The notes under the pieces were generated by a model. The model saw nothing but the letters and a program-made list of their open reading frames with translations. It was not told where the DNA came from and ran no database searches. Below, in pieces: positions 1 to 9,900 of a stretch of DNA of 41,299 nt. The DNA comes from Hypsibius dujardini. Taxonomy: Eukaryota; Tardigrada; Eutardigrada; Parachela; Hypsibiidae. Both the position numbers and the translations under genes were made by a program. Positions within the stretch are counted from its first letter, which is position 1; every line of letters begins with the position of its first letter. The stretch spans positions 1 through 41,299 of the forward strand of contig LRSR01011700.1 in the NCBI GenBank assembly GCA_001579985.1, given 5' to 3'.

Positions 1-7
1 TTTACAG

Positions 8-917
8 GAAATATCACAGTCCGTACATTCCAGAAATTAGTGGTTTAAAGCACTACAGAGGTCCCATACTTCACAGCAGTGAATACCGCGACCCGGAACA
101 GTTTCGCACCAAGACCGTGCTGGTCATTGGAGGCGGTCCGTCGGCGACTGACATTACGACAGACATGGCTACAACTGCACAACAGGTATCGGCATCTCAA
201 GCTACTCATGTGTTGAGTTCGAATTCGCGCTGATCAACGAATAGTAACTTGCGGCGCTCTTTTATTTAGATTATTGTGGCCAAGCGAAAAAATGGATCCC
301 TCTTTCACAAAAATCAGCTGCCAAACGTCCTGGAAACAACTATGCCCAAAACTTTTAATGAGAAGGAAGTTGTGCTGGAAGACGGTTGTTCCGTGCCTAT
401 CGACACGGTTCTTCTGTGTACGGGGTATCGCTTCAACTTCCCCTTCTTGTCGGAAGAATGCCAGGTGGAAGCATCACGTGGACGAGTGAGCCCTCTCTAT
501 CGGCATTTGGTGCACTGTGTTTATCCTAGCATGGCATTTCCACTGCTCGTGGCCCTGGTACCCATTACGCCCCTTCTGGACTGCCAGGTTAAGTACTTCA
601 AGGCCATCCTAGACGGACAAGTCCAGCTACCGTCGACAGACGACATGCTTCTTTATAATGCGAGTGACTACCACCGACGGACGAGTGACCCCAAAGGGAG
701 TCCTCGACAGGTAGCTCATGGATTACCCGAAGAAGCAGCTTGGGCGTATTTAAACGAACTCGGAAAAGAAGCGGGGTTTGATCCCTACGACCCTGTTGTT
801 CCACAACTGACTAAGGCCGCGTTCGAAGCTATATTTTCTGGCAATCCTGCTTATAAGGAGCATCTTCTCCACCGTATTGATGCAAACAGTTTTAAGCATA
901 TTAAAGCGACGGCATAA
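8..917 (+). CDS. Flavin-containing monooxygenase, 3' part (two exons)
   Basis: FMOs use FAD and NADPH to oxygenate soft nucleophiles (N, S) and normally act at the ER. The last two exons are present; the gene enters from the left edge. Exon 8-185 follows a TTACAG acceptor and encodes the segment leading into the NADPH-binding Rossmann loop, VIGGGPSATD. It ends at a GTATCG donor. Exon 270-917 follows TTATTTAG, is in phase 0, and contains the conserved TGYRFNFPFL motif (family pattern TGYxxxFPFL), then a C-terminal region ending at TAA 915-917. Phases match exactly and there is no internal stop, so this copy looks functional as far as it is visible. The N-terminal FAD GxGxxG lies outside the window. 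An AATAAA at 1153-1158 is a candidate polyadenylation signal. The family call is secure; substrate cannot be told. Confidence 0.9.
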
Positions 918-1569
918 TGAACATTTTGAGCACAATCGCCGATGTGCGAATAGCATATGGTCCTTTGACACTTGGATATTTGACTTTACTGAAGGTTGAT
1001 TATTTGTATTTGTACGCCCTTCTTTTCGATACGAGCTCTATGTGTCTGGTCTGTTTCTTGTACCTCAAGTAGCTGACTAGGCTAAATCGAACGGAAGGTA
1101 TCCTCTACCTAACACAGCAAGGATTTGTCAGATGCAGTGACAAATATCAAGCAATAAACAATGGTCTGTGAAGTATGTTCGTAACTGTCGTGGCAAGATT
1201 CTGCATATAGCTGGTGGAAAAACCTTCTCAGGTTGTAGTTGTACACCTGACGACACCTATGTGTAGGCAAAAATTCCGCCTACTGATAAAAGACTGTACA
1301 GCTCAACACTCTGGTTCTGCCTTCTACACACTATTACAGAGTTGCTTGAACCCAGTAACAACCGCAATAATTGTAAATTCTCTGACCTGAAAATTCTACT
1401 TCCTCTACAACCTAGCCTTGTGGTCCCTATAACGCAATTAATTTCGTGGCTCATATGACTCCATAATTCCTTTGGCCTAATATCGCAAATAATCCCTGGA
1501 TCACATAAATTGTCGTAACAGTATGAACGCATGCATGTTCATATGCAAATACTGAAACCCGAATACCTC
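918..1569. other. FMO 3' flank, no gene seen
   Basis: This stretch holds the presumed FMO 3' UTR with AATAAA at 1153-1158, then AT-rich sequence. Short open frames here resemble nothing recognisable. The missing upstream exons of the UGT fragment at 2213 are not found here. Confidence 0.5.
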
Positions 1570-2148
1570 TACAGAGATTAGACAACTTGATGGTACTCAG
1601 TGACTCATTTTCAGACCTGTACAGGGCGCCTTATCTGATTTCCAAATCTCAGAAACCCAACACGTGCTCATCTCATAAACCCACTCAATTTCACATGTGT
1701 GATATATTTCTTGTCTCATTTGGATGCAAAGGTGGGTCGCAAATTAGATTTGGGTGTGAGGGAGTCTATTTTGACATTGGTCAGTTTGAAATATTCATCC
1801 AGAACAATTGTAGAAGCATTGAAGGTCAGGAATATCGTTGTTTCTCAGAAAGCAGTATCTAATCTCATCAGGAAAAATAACAACAAGGAAACCGAAAGTG
1901 ATACTGCACCGTCGTCGATGAAACCCCGTGGCTCCCCGAAACTCCGAACTCCTGGTCTGGTGGCTGCCATTGAAAAAGACCTCTCAGGACCGAACCCGCT
2001 GACCCGTTCTGCGTTATCATTGAAGTACGGTGTGTCGGCTCCAATTATTACTAACGTCATTAACCAGGATTTAGAGAGGAAAGTGCGGAAAAGTGCCTTG
2101 TTCATGCGAAGTATTACAGGAGAAGTATCAGAAGTCACTGCCGCCTAG
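1570..2148 (+). mobile_element. Tc1/mariner-like element, 3'-truncated
   Basis: A TACAGAGATTAGACAACTTG sequence at about 1570 resembles the terminal repeat of Tc1-like elements: TA target, then CAG, then a conserved AAxTTGxTGG block, then an inner CTGTACAGGG motif near 1617-1628. An open frame follows (about 1720-2148). Its product looks like a Tc1-type DNA-binding N-terminus: a first HTH with SLKYSSRTIVEALKVRNIVV, a linker with PRGSPKLRTPGLVAAIEKD, and a second HTH with LTRSALSLKYGVSAPIITN. No DDE catalytic domain follows. The frame stops at 2148, about 65 bp before the UGT exon, and no 3' inverted repeat is visible. It is therefore a dead 5' fragment. Family call is from motif pattern only. 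Confidence 0.62.
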
Positions 2149-2212
2149 GCTGCAGATGACTGGACTGTTTGACGAGAATTTCTTGGTACTTCTTTGAACA
2201 CCACCAAAACAG

Positions 2213-2596
2213 ATCTTGGCGCACAGCTCGGTGGCAGTGTTTGTCAGCCATTGCGGATGGAATAGTGTGTTGGAAGGACTGGCCTTTGGGAAACCTTTCC
2301 TTGCGTGGCCATTGTTTGCGGATCAGTTGGTGAATGTGCAGTGGATTGTGAGAGAAGGGGCAGGCGTACTGATTCCTGAGACCGGTAAGAAGGGTGTCAG
2401 ATTTGTTCCTGCGGATGAGATCATTACTGCTATTGCTCGTGTGGGAGGCTGGAATACGGGGGAATCTTTCCCCACGGTTTCGGATTATCTTGAAGCGGCA
2501 ATGGTTTGGAGCATTGAGCTAGATGATGTCTCATTGGCACACGGTGATTCTTCTAAAGAATTTATGGAATTCATTACGTTTTTATCGCAGAAGTAG
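2213..2596 (+). pseudogene. UDP-glycosyltransferase, orphan last exon (plant-type PSPG box)
   Basis: UGTs transfer sugar from UDP-sugar to small lipophilic acceptors. After a good acceptor (CACCAAAACAG, ending at 2212) an open 127-codon exon starts ILAHSSVAVFVSHCGWNSVL and continues with EGLAFGKPFLAWPLFADQ, matching the donor-binding PSPG box (His, GWNS, Glu, final Asp-Gln). This is the plant/bacterial style of signature rather than the usual animal THGGxxS form. The C-terminal helices follow to TAG 2594-2596. No N-terminal acceptor-binding exons exist upstream: a truncated Tc1-like element and then the FMO occupy that space. I infer a fragment cut off by insertion or rearrangement. A very distant 5' exon, or trans-splicing to one, would be needed for function. 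The exon itself has no stop or frameshift, so the break is either recent or the exon is still used. Confidence 0.8.
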
Positions 2597-3340
2597 AACT
2601 GTGCCGAGTTGTAAATCTAATGTTGTAGAATAATTATTCGCTGTATTTAACAATTGCCGCAGCTGTGTATATGGTCATTAAAACAGGTCGAGCGTTTCTT
2701 GTAATTGTTATTCATTGAGATATTATTATACATTGTCTGCTGCATTCCGATTATTAAGTGCTGAATTATAGGAAATCAATCGACAGGCCAATACCGAAAC
2801 TAATCGGTTACATAAATATGTGCTAATAACTTCCTTTTGGATAGTAAAACATACATTCGCTTTAACAGCAAATTATTTTAGTGAAATCAACATTCTGCTT
2901 CGCAAAGAGGTATGGGGAAGGATGGGGTCAATGGTTCGATTCTCACAGTGGCGGATGAGATCGGTCCGGAGGGGATGCAAGCTTGCCGAAAGAGTGGCGA
3001 AACCCCCCCCCCCCCAGGGCCGGGGAAGGCAAGCTATAACTTAACCCGTAAAAAGCTCAACCTCTTTTGCTCCCCCCCCCCAAGTTCAGATTTGTGGAGA
3101 ACTTGATTTTTGGTTTATGGTTATTGTTGCCATGCGTGATAAAAGCACATTGACCTGCACTTTTATCCTATCTACCCATGATTTGATGTCTTGTCTCTAT
3201 ATGGAATAGTGGGGTACGTGCCTGAATCCGGCTTTTCGAGTCACTACAAAGCTCGTTGCTATAAGACACCCGAACAACCTAACGTTCATTTTCCTAGGTG
3301 GGAGTCCATAGTTTCTCTAATCGGATCTTTCGCTTTATTC
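2597..3340. other. UGT-GST intergenic spacer with a GC-rich repeat
   Basis: AT-rich sequence to about 2900, then 2946-3095 with CAGTGGCGGATGAGATCGG followed by two poly-C runs (near 3003-3015 and 3073-3082). This resembles copies near 24000-24213 and 29990-30192 in the opposite orientation. The GST start codon follows at 3341. No gene is seen here. Confidence 0.5.
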
Positions 3341-4752
3341 ATGGATTCTGTATATAAGCTGGTTCACTTTCCCATCAAGAGTCACGGTGAAACTGTCCGC
3401 TTTATCTTCGCATATGTCGGGGTCGAGTATGAAGGTAAGTTGATGCGTAGCCTTACGGCAATACATTTTTCAATACCGGTATGTCTGCATAAAATGTATT
3501 GTAATCAACAGATTACCGGGTAAAAAGGGAGGATTGGCCCAACCTAAAGAACTCTACGCCCTTCCGATCTCTGCCGTATCTCGAGGTGGACGGTCAAGTA
3601 ATTGGACAAAGCTTAGCGATCTTGCGGTTTCTCGCCCGTCGCTTCCATCTCGCTGGAGGGGACGAGCTGGAACAAGCACGCGTTGATGCTGTTGCTGACT
3701 GTTGGAACGGTACGAGGACCCGGCTTATGCCTCAGCCACCCAGATTCACTGATTCTACCAGTAACTGTCCAATCCGCCATACGATCGAAAGACGTTTTCT
3801 TGAACGTGTTCAAAATTTATTTTGGAATCGACTAGTGTGAGCAGAAAGAAGCTTTGATATCGGTTGCTGGCAAGGACAACCATCAAGGGCTCGTTTAAGG
3901 CAGAGACTCATTCAGCGTCCTTATAGATTGGAAGCAGGACCCTTGATCGTAGGGCCAGGGGTGGGCAAAGGGGCAAAATGTTGTTATTTCAAAATTGAAT
4001 CCAAAAATCGGCCTCTTGTCCCTGATCATTTTGAAACTTTTATAAGTGTGAGGGTCTGATTTCCGGGGGCTCCCTGGAATTTCAGAACATCAGTTTTTTC
4101 ATAACATGTGGACCGTTCTAGAGTGCTTTGAACCTCCCATTTGAATTCATTCTCCAATTTGTGCATCAACCTGACATCGTCGTATTTTTCCGGTTTCTGC
4201 CAAGAACCAATGGTCACACACAGACACCCGTTTAGGATCCTTACATGTCGGAAGCAGGACCCCTCACAGTAGAGCCAGGGGGTGATCAAAGGGACAAAAT
4301 GCTTCTTTTCTTTTTTTGAAATATTGTTTTTCTGAGTGCTGTTAGCACACCATCTTACAATTTTCTAAATCTCTCTCGTAGATGTCCGCCATGGTGGTTT
4401 TGCCATATGGTTTCGTGAGCAGGATCAGGAGAAGAAAGCAAAACTAGGGGAGGAATTCTTTGGCAAAACATTGCCCGAGTGTCTAGACGTTTTGGAAAAG
4501 CTTCTGATGGCCAACACGGTTGGCAAGCACGAATTTTTCGTCGGATGTGACCCGACCTGGGCTGATTTCCACATCGCCGTGCTGATGGATAGTCTTCAGG
4601 ATCTAGAACCTCGGGTACTGGAAAAGTACCCACTACTGAGTGCGCATAAAAGCAGAGTGGAAGATTTGAAAGGCATCAAAGACTGGATTGCGAAGCGGCA
4701 TATTACCCGGTACGTAGTATCAATCGAAATAAAACATGTTCGTCCAACGTGA
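3341..4752 (+). CDS. Glutathione S-transferase, sigma-like, three exons
   Basis: Cytosolic GST that would conjugate glutathione or isomerise prostanoid-like substrates. Exons are 3341-3434, 3512-3709 and 4382-4752; both introns interrupt a codon after its first base, and each restores GAT (Asp). The product is about 220 residues. The N-terminal thioredoxin fold shows FAYVGVEYED, REDWPNLK, the cis-Pro segment SLPYLEVDG and the glutathione-gripping QSLAILRFLARRF. The C-terminal helical domain has PTWADFHIAVLMD. The start at 3341 matches the usual sigma start a few residues before beta-1. Odd points: the residue aligned with the catalytic Tyr of sigma GSTs (KLxYF) is His (KLVHF, residue 9). The C-terminus is slightly longer than usual, and an AATAAA (4728-4733) lies inside the last codons, so the true end could be a splice at GTACGT (4710). 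Intron 2 carries a diverged repeat pair. Confidence 0.88.
3929..4301. repeat. Direct repeat pair inside GST intron 2
   Basis: A block of about 52 bp (3929-3980), with GGAAGCAGGACCC then GCCAGGGG then CAAAATG, recurs at 4248-4301 with about 80% identity. The copies are about 320 bp apart, in direct orientation and within one intron. The origin is not recognised; a short transposon with terminal direct repeats or a local duplication would both fit. Confidence 0.6.
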
Positions 4753-5066
4753 ATATTGGAGTGTAAATGAGATTAATTGTTTTAGATTAACGTAGGTCTT
4801 GCAACATTGGTTGAGCTTTTGGCCTCAATTTTGGACTGTCACTTCTCCAAACGCTTAAAACATTATCTACCTTTTATGAGTAATGTTTTACTTTGTCTGG
4901 ACATGTTTGTGTGCTGTTAGAACAAGGATCTAGTTCCGTCGCAGCTTTCCACTTGTGCACCAATTTTGAACCACGCACTGATATTCAATTGGTTTTGAGT
5001 AACACATTAACTTTTCAGCCAGTGGCCAGGCCTATCGGGTGCAACTGAATAGCTGTCGTGAGAGTA
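4753..5066. other. GST 3' flank, nothing recognised
   Basis: AT-rich spacer between the GST stop and the first long palindrome. I see no coding or RNA feature here. Confidence 0.4.
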
Positions 5067-5692
5067 CAGTGTTAGGATAACGTTTAAGGGCAACCCGGCG
5101 CTTTGAAATCACCCAAAAATTTCGTCGGGTCGCCAACCGCAGTGGCCATGGATGATTATTATCGTGTCCCGGTCTAATTTGGCAAACTTTTATCATTTTT
5201 AGTTTTTCAAAAAACAAATCTTTGACGTCATCGGACGGAGTCGTCCCTCTCGGGCACTCTTTTAATAACTTTGAATGGCAAATATCTTCTGATTAACTTC
5301 GTTTTGCATTTTTCTGATAGGTATTTATAATTGCAACCTTCAAATTCAACGTTTTCAGCTGACTGGTCTAGTTACAGAGAAAAGTGTGATAATCTCAGCG
5401 ACTCAAGTTCATCCCATCCCAAAATAAGTTTTTTTTACGATTCTTCCAAAACGAGGTTAATCAGAAGATATTCGCTATTCAAAGTTATCAAAAGTGTGCC
5501 CGAGAGGGATGGCTACGTCCGATGACGTCAAAGAATTGTTCTGAAAAATTGAAAAGGACAAAAAGTTTGCCCTCTCAACAAGGAGTTATAAAAAATAGAC
5601 TGGAACACGAAAACAATAATCCATGGTCACTGAGGCTGGCGAACCGGCGAGATTTAAGGACGACTTGAAAGCGCCGAATTGCCCTTGAGTGG
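5067..5692. mobile_element. Foldback element 1: about 600 bp imperfect palindrome
   Basis: The left arm (about 5080-5320) is the inverted copy of the right arm (about 5435-5692). Matching landmarks are CGTTTAAGGGCAACCCGGCG with CGCCGAATTGCCCTTGAG, CCATGGATGATTATTATCG with AACAATAATCCATGG, and TTTGACGTCATCGGACG with CGTCCGATGACGTCAAAG. The spacer is about 110 bp. The left edge reads TA-CAGTG at 5065-5071, typical of a Tc1/mariner-type MITE end. No matching CACTG-TA is visible on the right, so the right tip seems to be lost. There is no coding capacity. Confidence 0.75.
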
Positions 5693-5744
5693 CCTTCAAG
5701 GGGAAAGGCCCAAAGTCATGCATCTTTTGATTTAGGCAATTTCT

Positions 5745-5865
5745 GACAAATTTCCGTTGGATGGGGACCAATCTGGGTTGATTTTCACATTGCTGTTCTG
5801 ACGGCTACTTCACAGCATGCAGACCGTAATGTGCTGGCCAAATTTCCGTTCTGGAGCACTGGATG
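5745..5865 (+). pseudogene. Relic of a GST last exon
   Basis: From about 5745 the DNA matches the last exon of the neighbouring intact GST. GGGTTGATTTTCACATTGC aligns to GGGCTGATTTCCACATCGC. The frame at 5768 reads PIWVDFHIAVLTATSQH, against PTWADFHIAVLMDSLQD in the live gene, and continues to a degraded LAKFPFWS. There is a one-base deletion upstream of this block, and no other GST exon nearby. An AATAAA at 5872-5877 may be its old polyadenylation signal. The simplest reading is a tandem GST duplicate that lost its 5' part, perhaps when foldback element 1 inserted. Confidence 0.72.
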
Positions 5866-5949
5866 TATCATAATAAAACAGATCATTGAAATATGGTAAT
5901 AATTATCTGCTCGAATTCGTCCGTCATCATGTGTGGGAGGTAGTAATTA

Positions 5950-7083
5950 CAGTCGGGGGAAAAATGGTCGACGATATGAAGGGCTTGTGACGTCATGCGA
6001 AGATTGAAGTGTTGGTGCGCCAACCAAGACGAACCTATTTGTTCTGCTGCTGCCTACCACAGTTTTTGTTGTGTGTGACTCAACATGAGAGGATTCACGG
6101 AAGAAATAGTCCGTCAGACTTGAATGCGCAATGCGCACAAAAAAATTAACACAACGTCCATACCAGAACCTTCCGTTGATTGTCCGATTTTTCGAACAAT
6201 TTGATGTTTAGTAGAAGCACAGTATATATACAGTGAAATTTGGAATTTGGCGACAGCCAATCAACAGAGGACATCGATTAAAAAAACGTAAGGTTAGGAA
6301 AACCAAAACTGAGGAAAGTATCGCATTTCCGAATCGGGATACTATCAACCAATCAGCCATTATAATCCCATATACAATGCACGAGGTGCACCGCACAAAC
6401 CGGGGCAACGGCTGTTATTCATTGATAAATATATTGTAATAATATATATATATATGTCATAATTAACATATGGCCTTAAACCCATGAGTAGTTTTTACCA
6501 TAAGTAAAAGTTAATTTTTCCTTTTACAAATTCACCCACGGTTGATCGTTTGGTGACTGGCACCTGTGTTCGTGCATTGTGTAGCGGATCGGGTTGTAAT
6601 GGTTGATTGAGTGATTGAACGTTCTAAATGCGTTGCGCAATTTGAGCTGCAACCCTTGCATTGCGCTTGGGATTGTAATGGCTGATTGATTGATTGTACT
6701 CCAATTTGGTACTGTCGTATCTCCCTTAGTTTTGACTTTCCTCACCTAATTTTTTTAATCGATTCCTATTGACGTCTTCTATCGATCGGCTGTCAAAAAT
6801 TTCAAAATTCAGAATTTCACTGTATGTATACTGTGCTATAATCCTAAAGGGCCTTACGCCATGATAAATGAATCAAACACTTTTTTACAAGCAATCGAGT
6901 CAAGCATACCGTATTGTTCCGACAGTGTCGTCTGTGTGAATCCTTTCATGTTGAATCACACGAAACAAAAATTGTGGTAGGCAGCAGCAGAACAATTAGG
7001 TTTGTCTTGGTTGGCGCACCAACACATTAATCTCCGCCTTACGTCACAAGCCCCTCCTATCTTCGACCTTTGTTTTCCGACTG
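5950..7083. mobile_element. Foldback element 2: 1.13 kb palindrome with TA target duplication
   Basis: Two arms of about 500 bp face each other around a centre near 6517. The outer tips are CAGTCGG (5950) and CCGACTG (ending 7083), flanked on both sides by TA (5948-5949, 7084-7085). Inner matches include GTTGGTGCGCCAACCAAGAC with its inverse near 7000-7020, GTTCTGCTGCTGCCTACCAC with GTGGTAGGCAGCAGCAGAAC, and CACAGTATATATACAGTG with CACTGTATGTATACTGTG. The CAGT tips and TA duplication are those of Tc1/mariner-mobilised MITEs. No transposase lies inside, so it is a non-autonomous foldback MITE with unusually long arms. Confidence 0.85.
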
Positions 7084-7085
7084 TA

Positions 7086-9100
7086 TTGACGCAGGACTCT
7101 GCCATTTGGATGCCGTTTTCATATAAATTTCATCAGCTGCGGTTGGAATGCGGGACAGGTTGTGGAATTACAAAATGTACACACATAATCCTTCCGTATG
7201 TGTATTCTCGTAGTTAATTAGTGACAATTAGCTTTTAATATTTTACTTGTCCACCCAGTAGCATTCTCAAAAGGATTGACTTTTCCTTCGAGGTAGCCAA
7301 TCCAGCTAAACCAGTAATGTAATCTCCGAACGCCGAAAGCAGACACTCACAAATACCACATTGTTACATACAGAAAAGTACACCGTTGAAAGACCCTCCA
7401 AAAAAATCAATTAAGTTTATTACTCATGACTAGAAAATCCGGGCATATCAATGCCCAATTTAACAATTTGTCGGATCCCTGATCTTCCGATATTGGATAT
7501 TCAAACCTTTCAACACCTGTAATTGTTTAGAAACTGTAAGGAGTCGGGCTTCTTACTGATCAGCCCTGCCGGCGAAATTTGCTACGACCGAATAATAATT
7601 GGTGAGTTATTTAAACAGTAAGGCCCGACTTATTATGAAAGCTTTTGGGCCCCGATAACTCTGACTCACCTATTAGTAACGATTAATAAAATTATCCACA
7701 AATAATAAATCGTGCGTACGCGTGACAACTTCAACCCTGCACCAGCAAAGGAAGCGGGACATAATGCGCCGCACAAACTGCACCAATTGTTATTTCATCT
7801 GAAATAGAACATTACCTTCGCGGTCGTTTTGTTTGACGAGGGGGATCGAAAACTTTGCAATTAGAAAGTTCACTTTCTGTAGTGTACCCTACTTATCCTA
7901 CCAAATATTATAAGATGACGTTTGTATTTATCATCTACATGCTTCCTCTAATGTCAATTTATTTGTTTGATAAGATACTGAAACAATAAAATATTCCAAC
8001 TAAATCACCAATTACTGAGCAGACAAACAGACCTGAAAACAAGACGCACATATATATACTCGAAAACAGAAAGAAATATCACCCTTTTACAGTTTTGGAA
8101 ATTTGTTTCAGAAGTTTATACGATTCGCAACTGTAATTAGCCTCAATGAAATAATCTCTTACCTTTAACAGCTATTTATAATTGCGTTTATAAAATGAAA
8201 GTACCAAACCATCACCCGGCATCCAAACATGAGTTCACTCACCTAAAAAGAAGGTTTGAAGGTTCTCAATGTGTCGGGCACGACTAATTTGTGACACTTC
8301 TAAAATACCGCTTGCGCCAAAAAGACGATTGTTTTGAGAAACGGTTGAAAACCTACTGGAGTCTTTGGAACCGCACATTTAAAACTTCTCGTAGTAAATT
8401 TTTTGGTTTATTGTTTACTGTTTCGGAACCAAACCTATCTTTTTTTCCCGAAAGGCAACTATCACTTTATGTTTCTGATGATTCACTCTGGGGATTTAAT
8501 AGAACCCTGTGTAAGAGGCTTGTTAGCACATATGCACCAGTGAATCTCTGCGCAGTAACACATTCTTCTCATTATCAACAATTTCTTCTCCCATGATTGT
8601 TTTTGGTCTCGTGTTTTCTGTCACCATTTTTACGGGCTGTTTGTTACCATACGCTCTCTATTAGTTCCATTATGGCGCGCGCTGACCAACCGATGGTCGG
8701 GCTTCTGATCTTAATCGAGACGAAAGCAACTAATGCGGTTTACCAAGATCAAGTTTCCTCAAAACAGCTGTTACTTTGAGCGTCGGTTTTGCATTCTACT
8801 TAGACATACGCACGCAATTCGGTGCTTGATTTTTCAATAAAAAAAACAGGGGCCGGAAAGTCAGAATAATTGATTTCTGGTGCTGGTTTTGTTAAATCAA
8901 GACGCAAAAAATGAAAGAAAAGAGAATTCTTTAAAAACGGGTTCTTTGATTCGTCAATCAAATAAACCGTACTGAATTCCCTTAAAGGAAAACAAAAACA
9001 AAATTGTCTGACTACCGTCAGCACTCGTTCGACTTGATTGTTGAATCCAAAATATCCAGGTTGAATAATAGGAGCAGAGGAAGAGCTATCCGATCAGTTG
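7086..9100. other. Gene-free region with a small hairpin
   Basis: No convincing protein-coding exon; the 101-codon frame at 8291-8596 has no recognisable motif. A short stem, GTCGGGCTTCTTACTG at 7543-7558 with CAGTAAGGCCCGAC at 7616-7629, could form a hairpin with a loop of about 57 nt. Otherwise the region is AT-rich, unannotated sequence. Confidence 0.45.
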
Positions 9101-9900
9101 ATCAAGAGTAGGCTCAATTCCTACTAGAAGCGCTGTTCGCCAGCCAATGAAATTGTCGGCTTTTTGCTCTACTTGCGTAGCGTCGCCTCCAATGACGTCA
9201 GGGTGCTCTTCACTTGAATTCGAATGTCTGTCGACACCAAGTCACCACTTGTGACAGGAGGCAACTGCGCAGTGATTTATCTATCACAGAAACAGAACGG
9301 AGTGCTCACACTCATCTGTCGATCCGAGTGAACAAACACACGCTCGGGAAATGAAGCTCACGAGGCGGAAACGAGCTCACACAGTTCTCTCTTCCAATGC
9401 ACTGCAAATGCGCTGGGCAATACGGGGTTGGCTCTCCGTTACATTACAATCAAAACCCTAACACAAACACGGTTTTTCCGTGGCTATCTGTTTCCAAATA
9501 ATAAGAATGAATAATATAACGACAAAGCTCGCACAATAATCACACACAGGGTCGTTGATGATGCGCTACTAACCCACGGGCAAACAGTCAAACAGCTCTC
9601 AAATCAGTAGTCGCAAATAAGGAACCCTCTCCCGATCTACGCTCTGAAGATGACAGTCGTAGCTCCCCTGCACGTAAGCATGAGCAATCAGATCAACCAA
9701 TCAACTGAACAATTAAAAGCAAACAAACGCACACACTCAGACCCACTTATTATTACACAAACACAACGTAAACTTTCGCTTCCGTGAGGCGGAAAAGAGA
9801 AGAGTGATAAATGCCCAGAAACCCTGTTGCGGCAGCACGCCGTCGGACAAGTAAAACAGGGGGCGTAACATAACAGGACCAATCATTCACTGGTGTCCTC

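Noticed and set aside
8291-8596. Plus-strand open frame of 101 codons
   Set aside because: Composition follows local AT-rich DNA, with no motif or exon structure.
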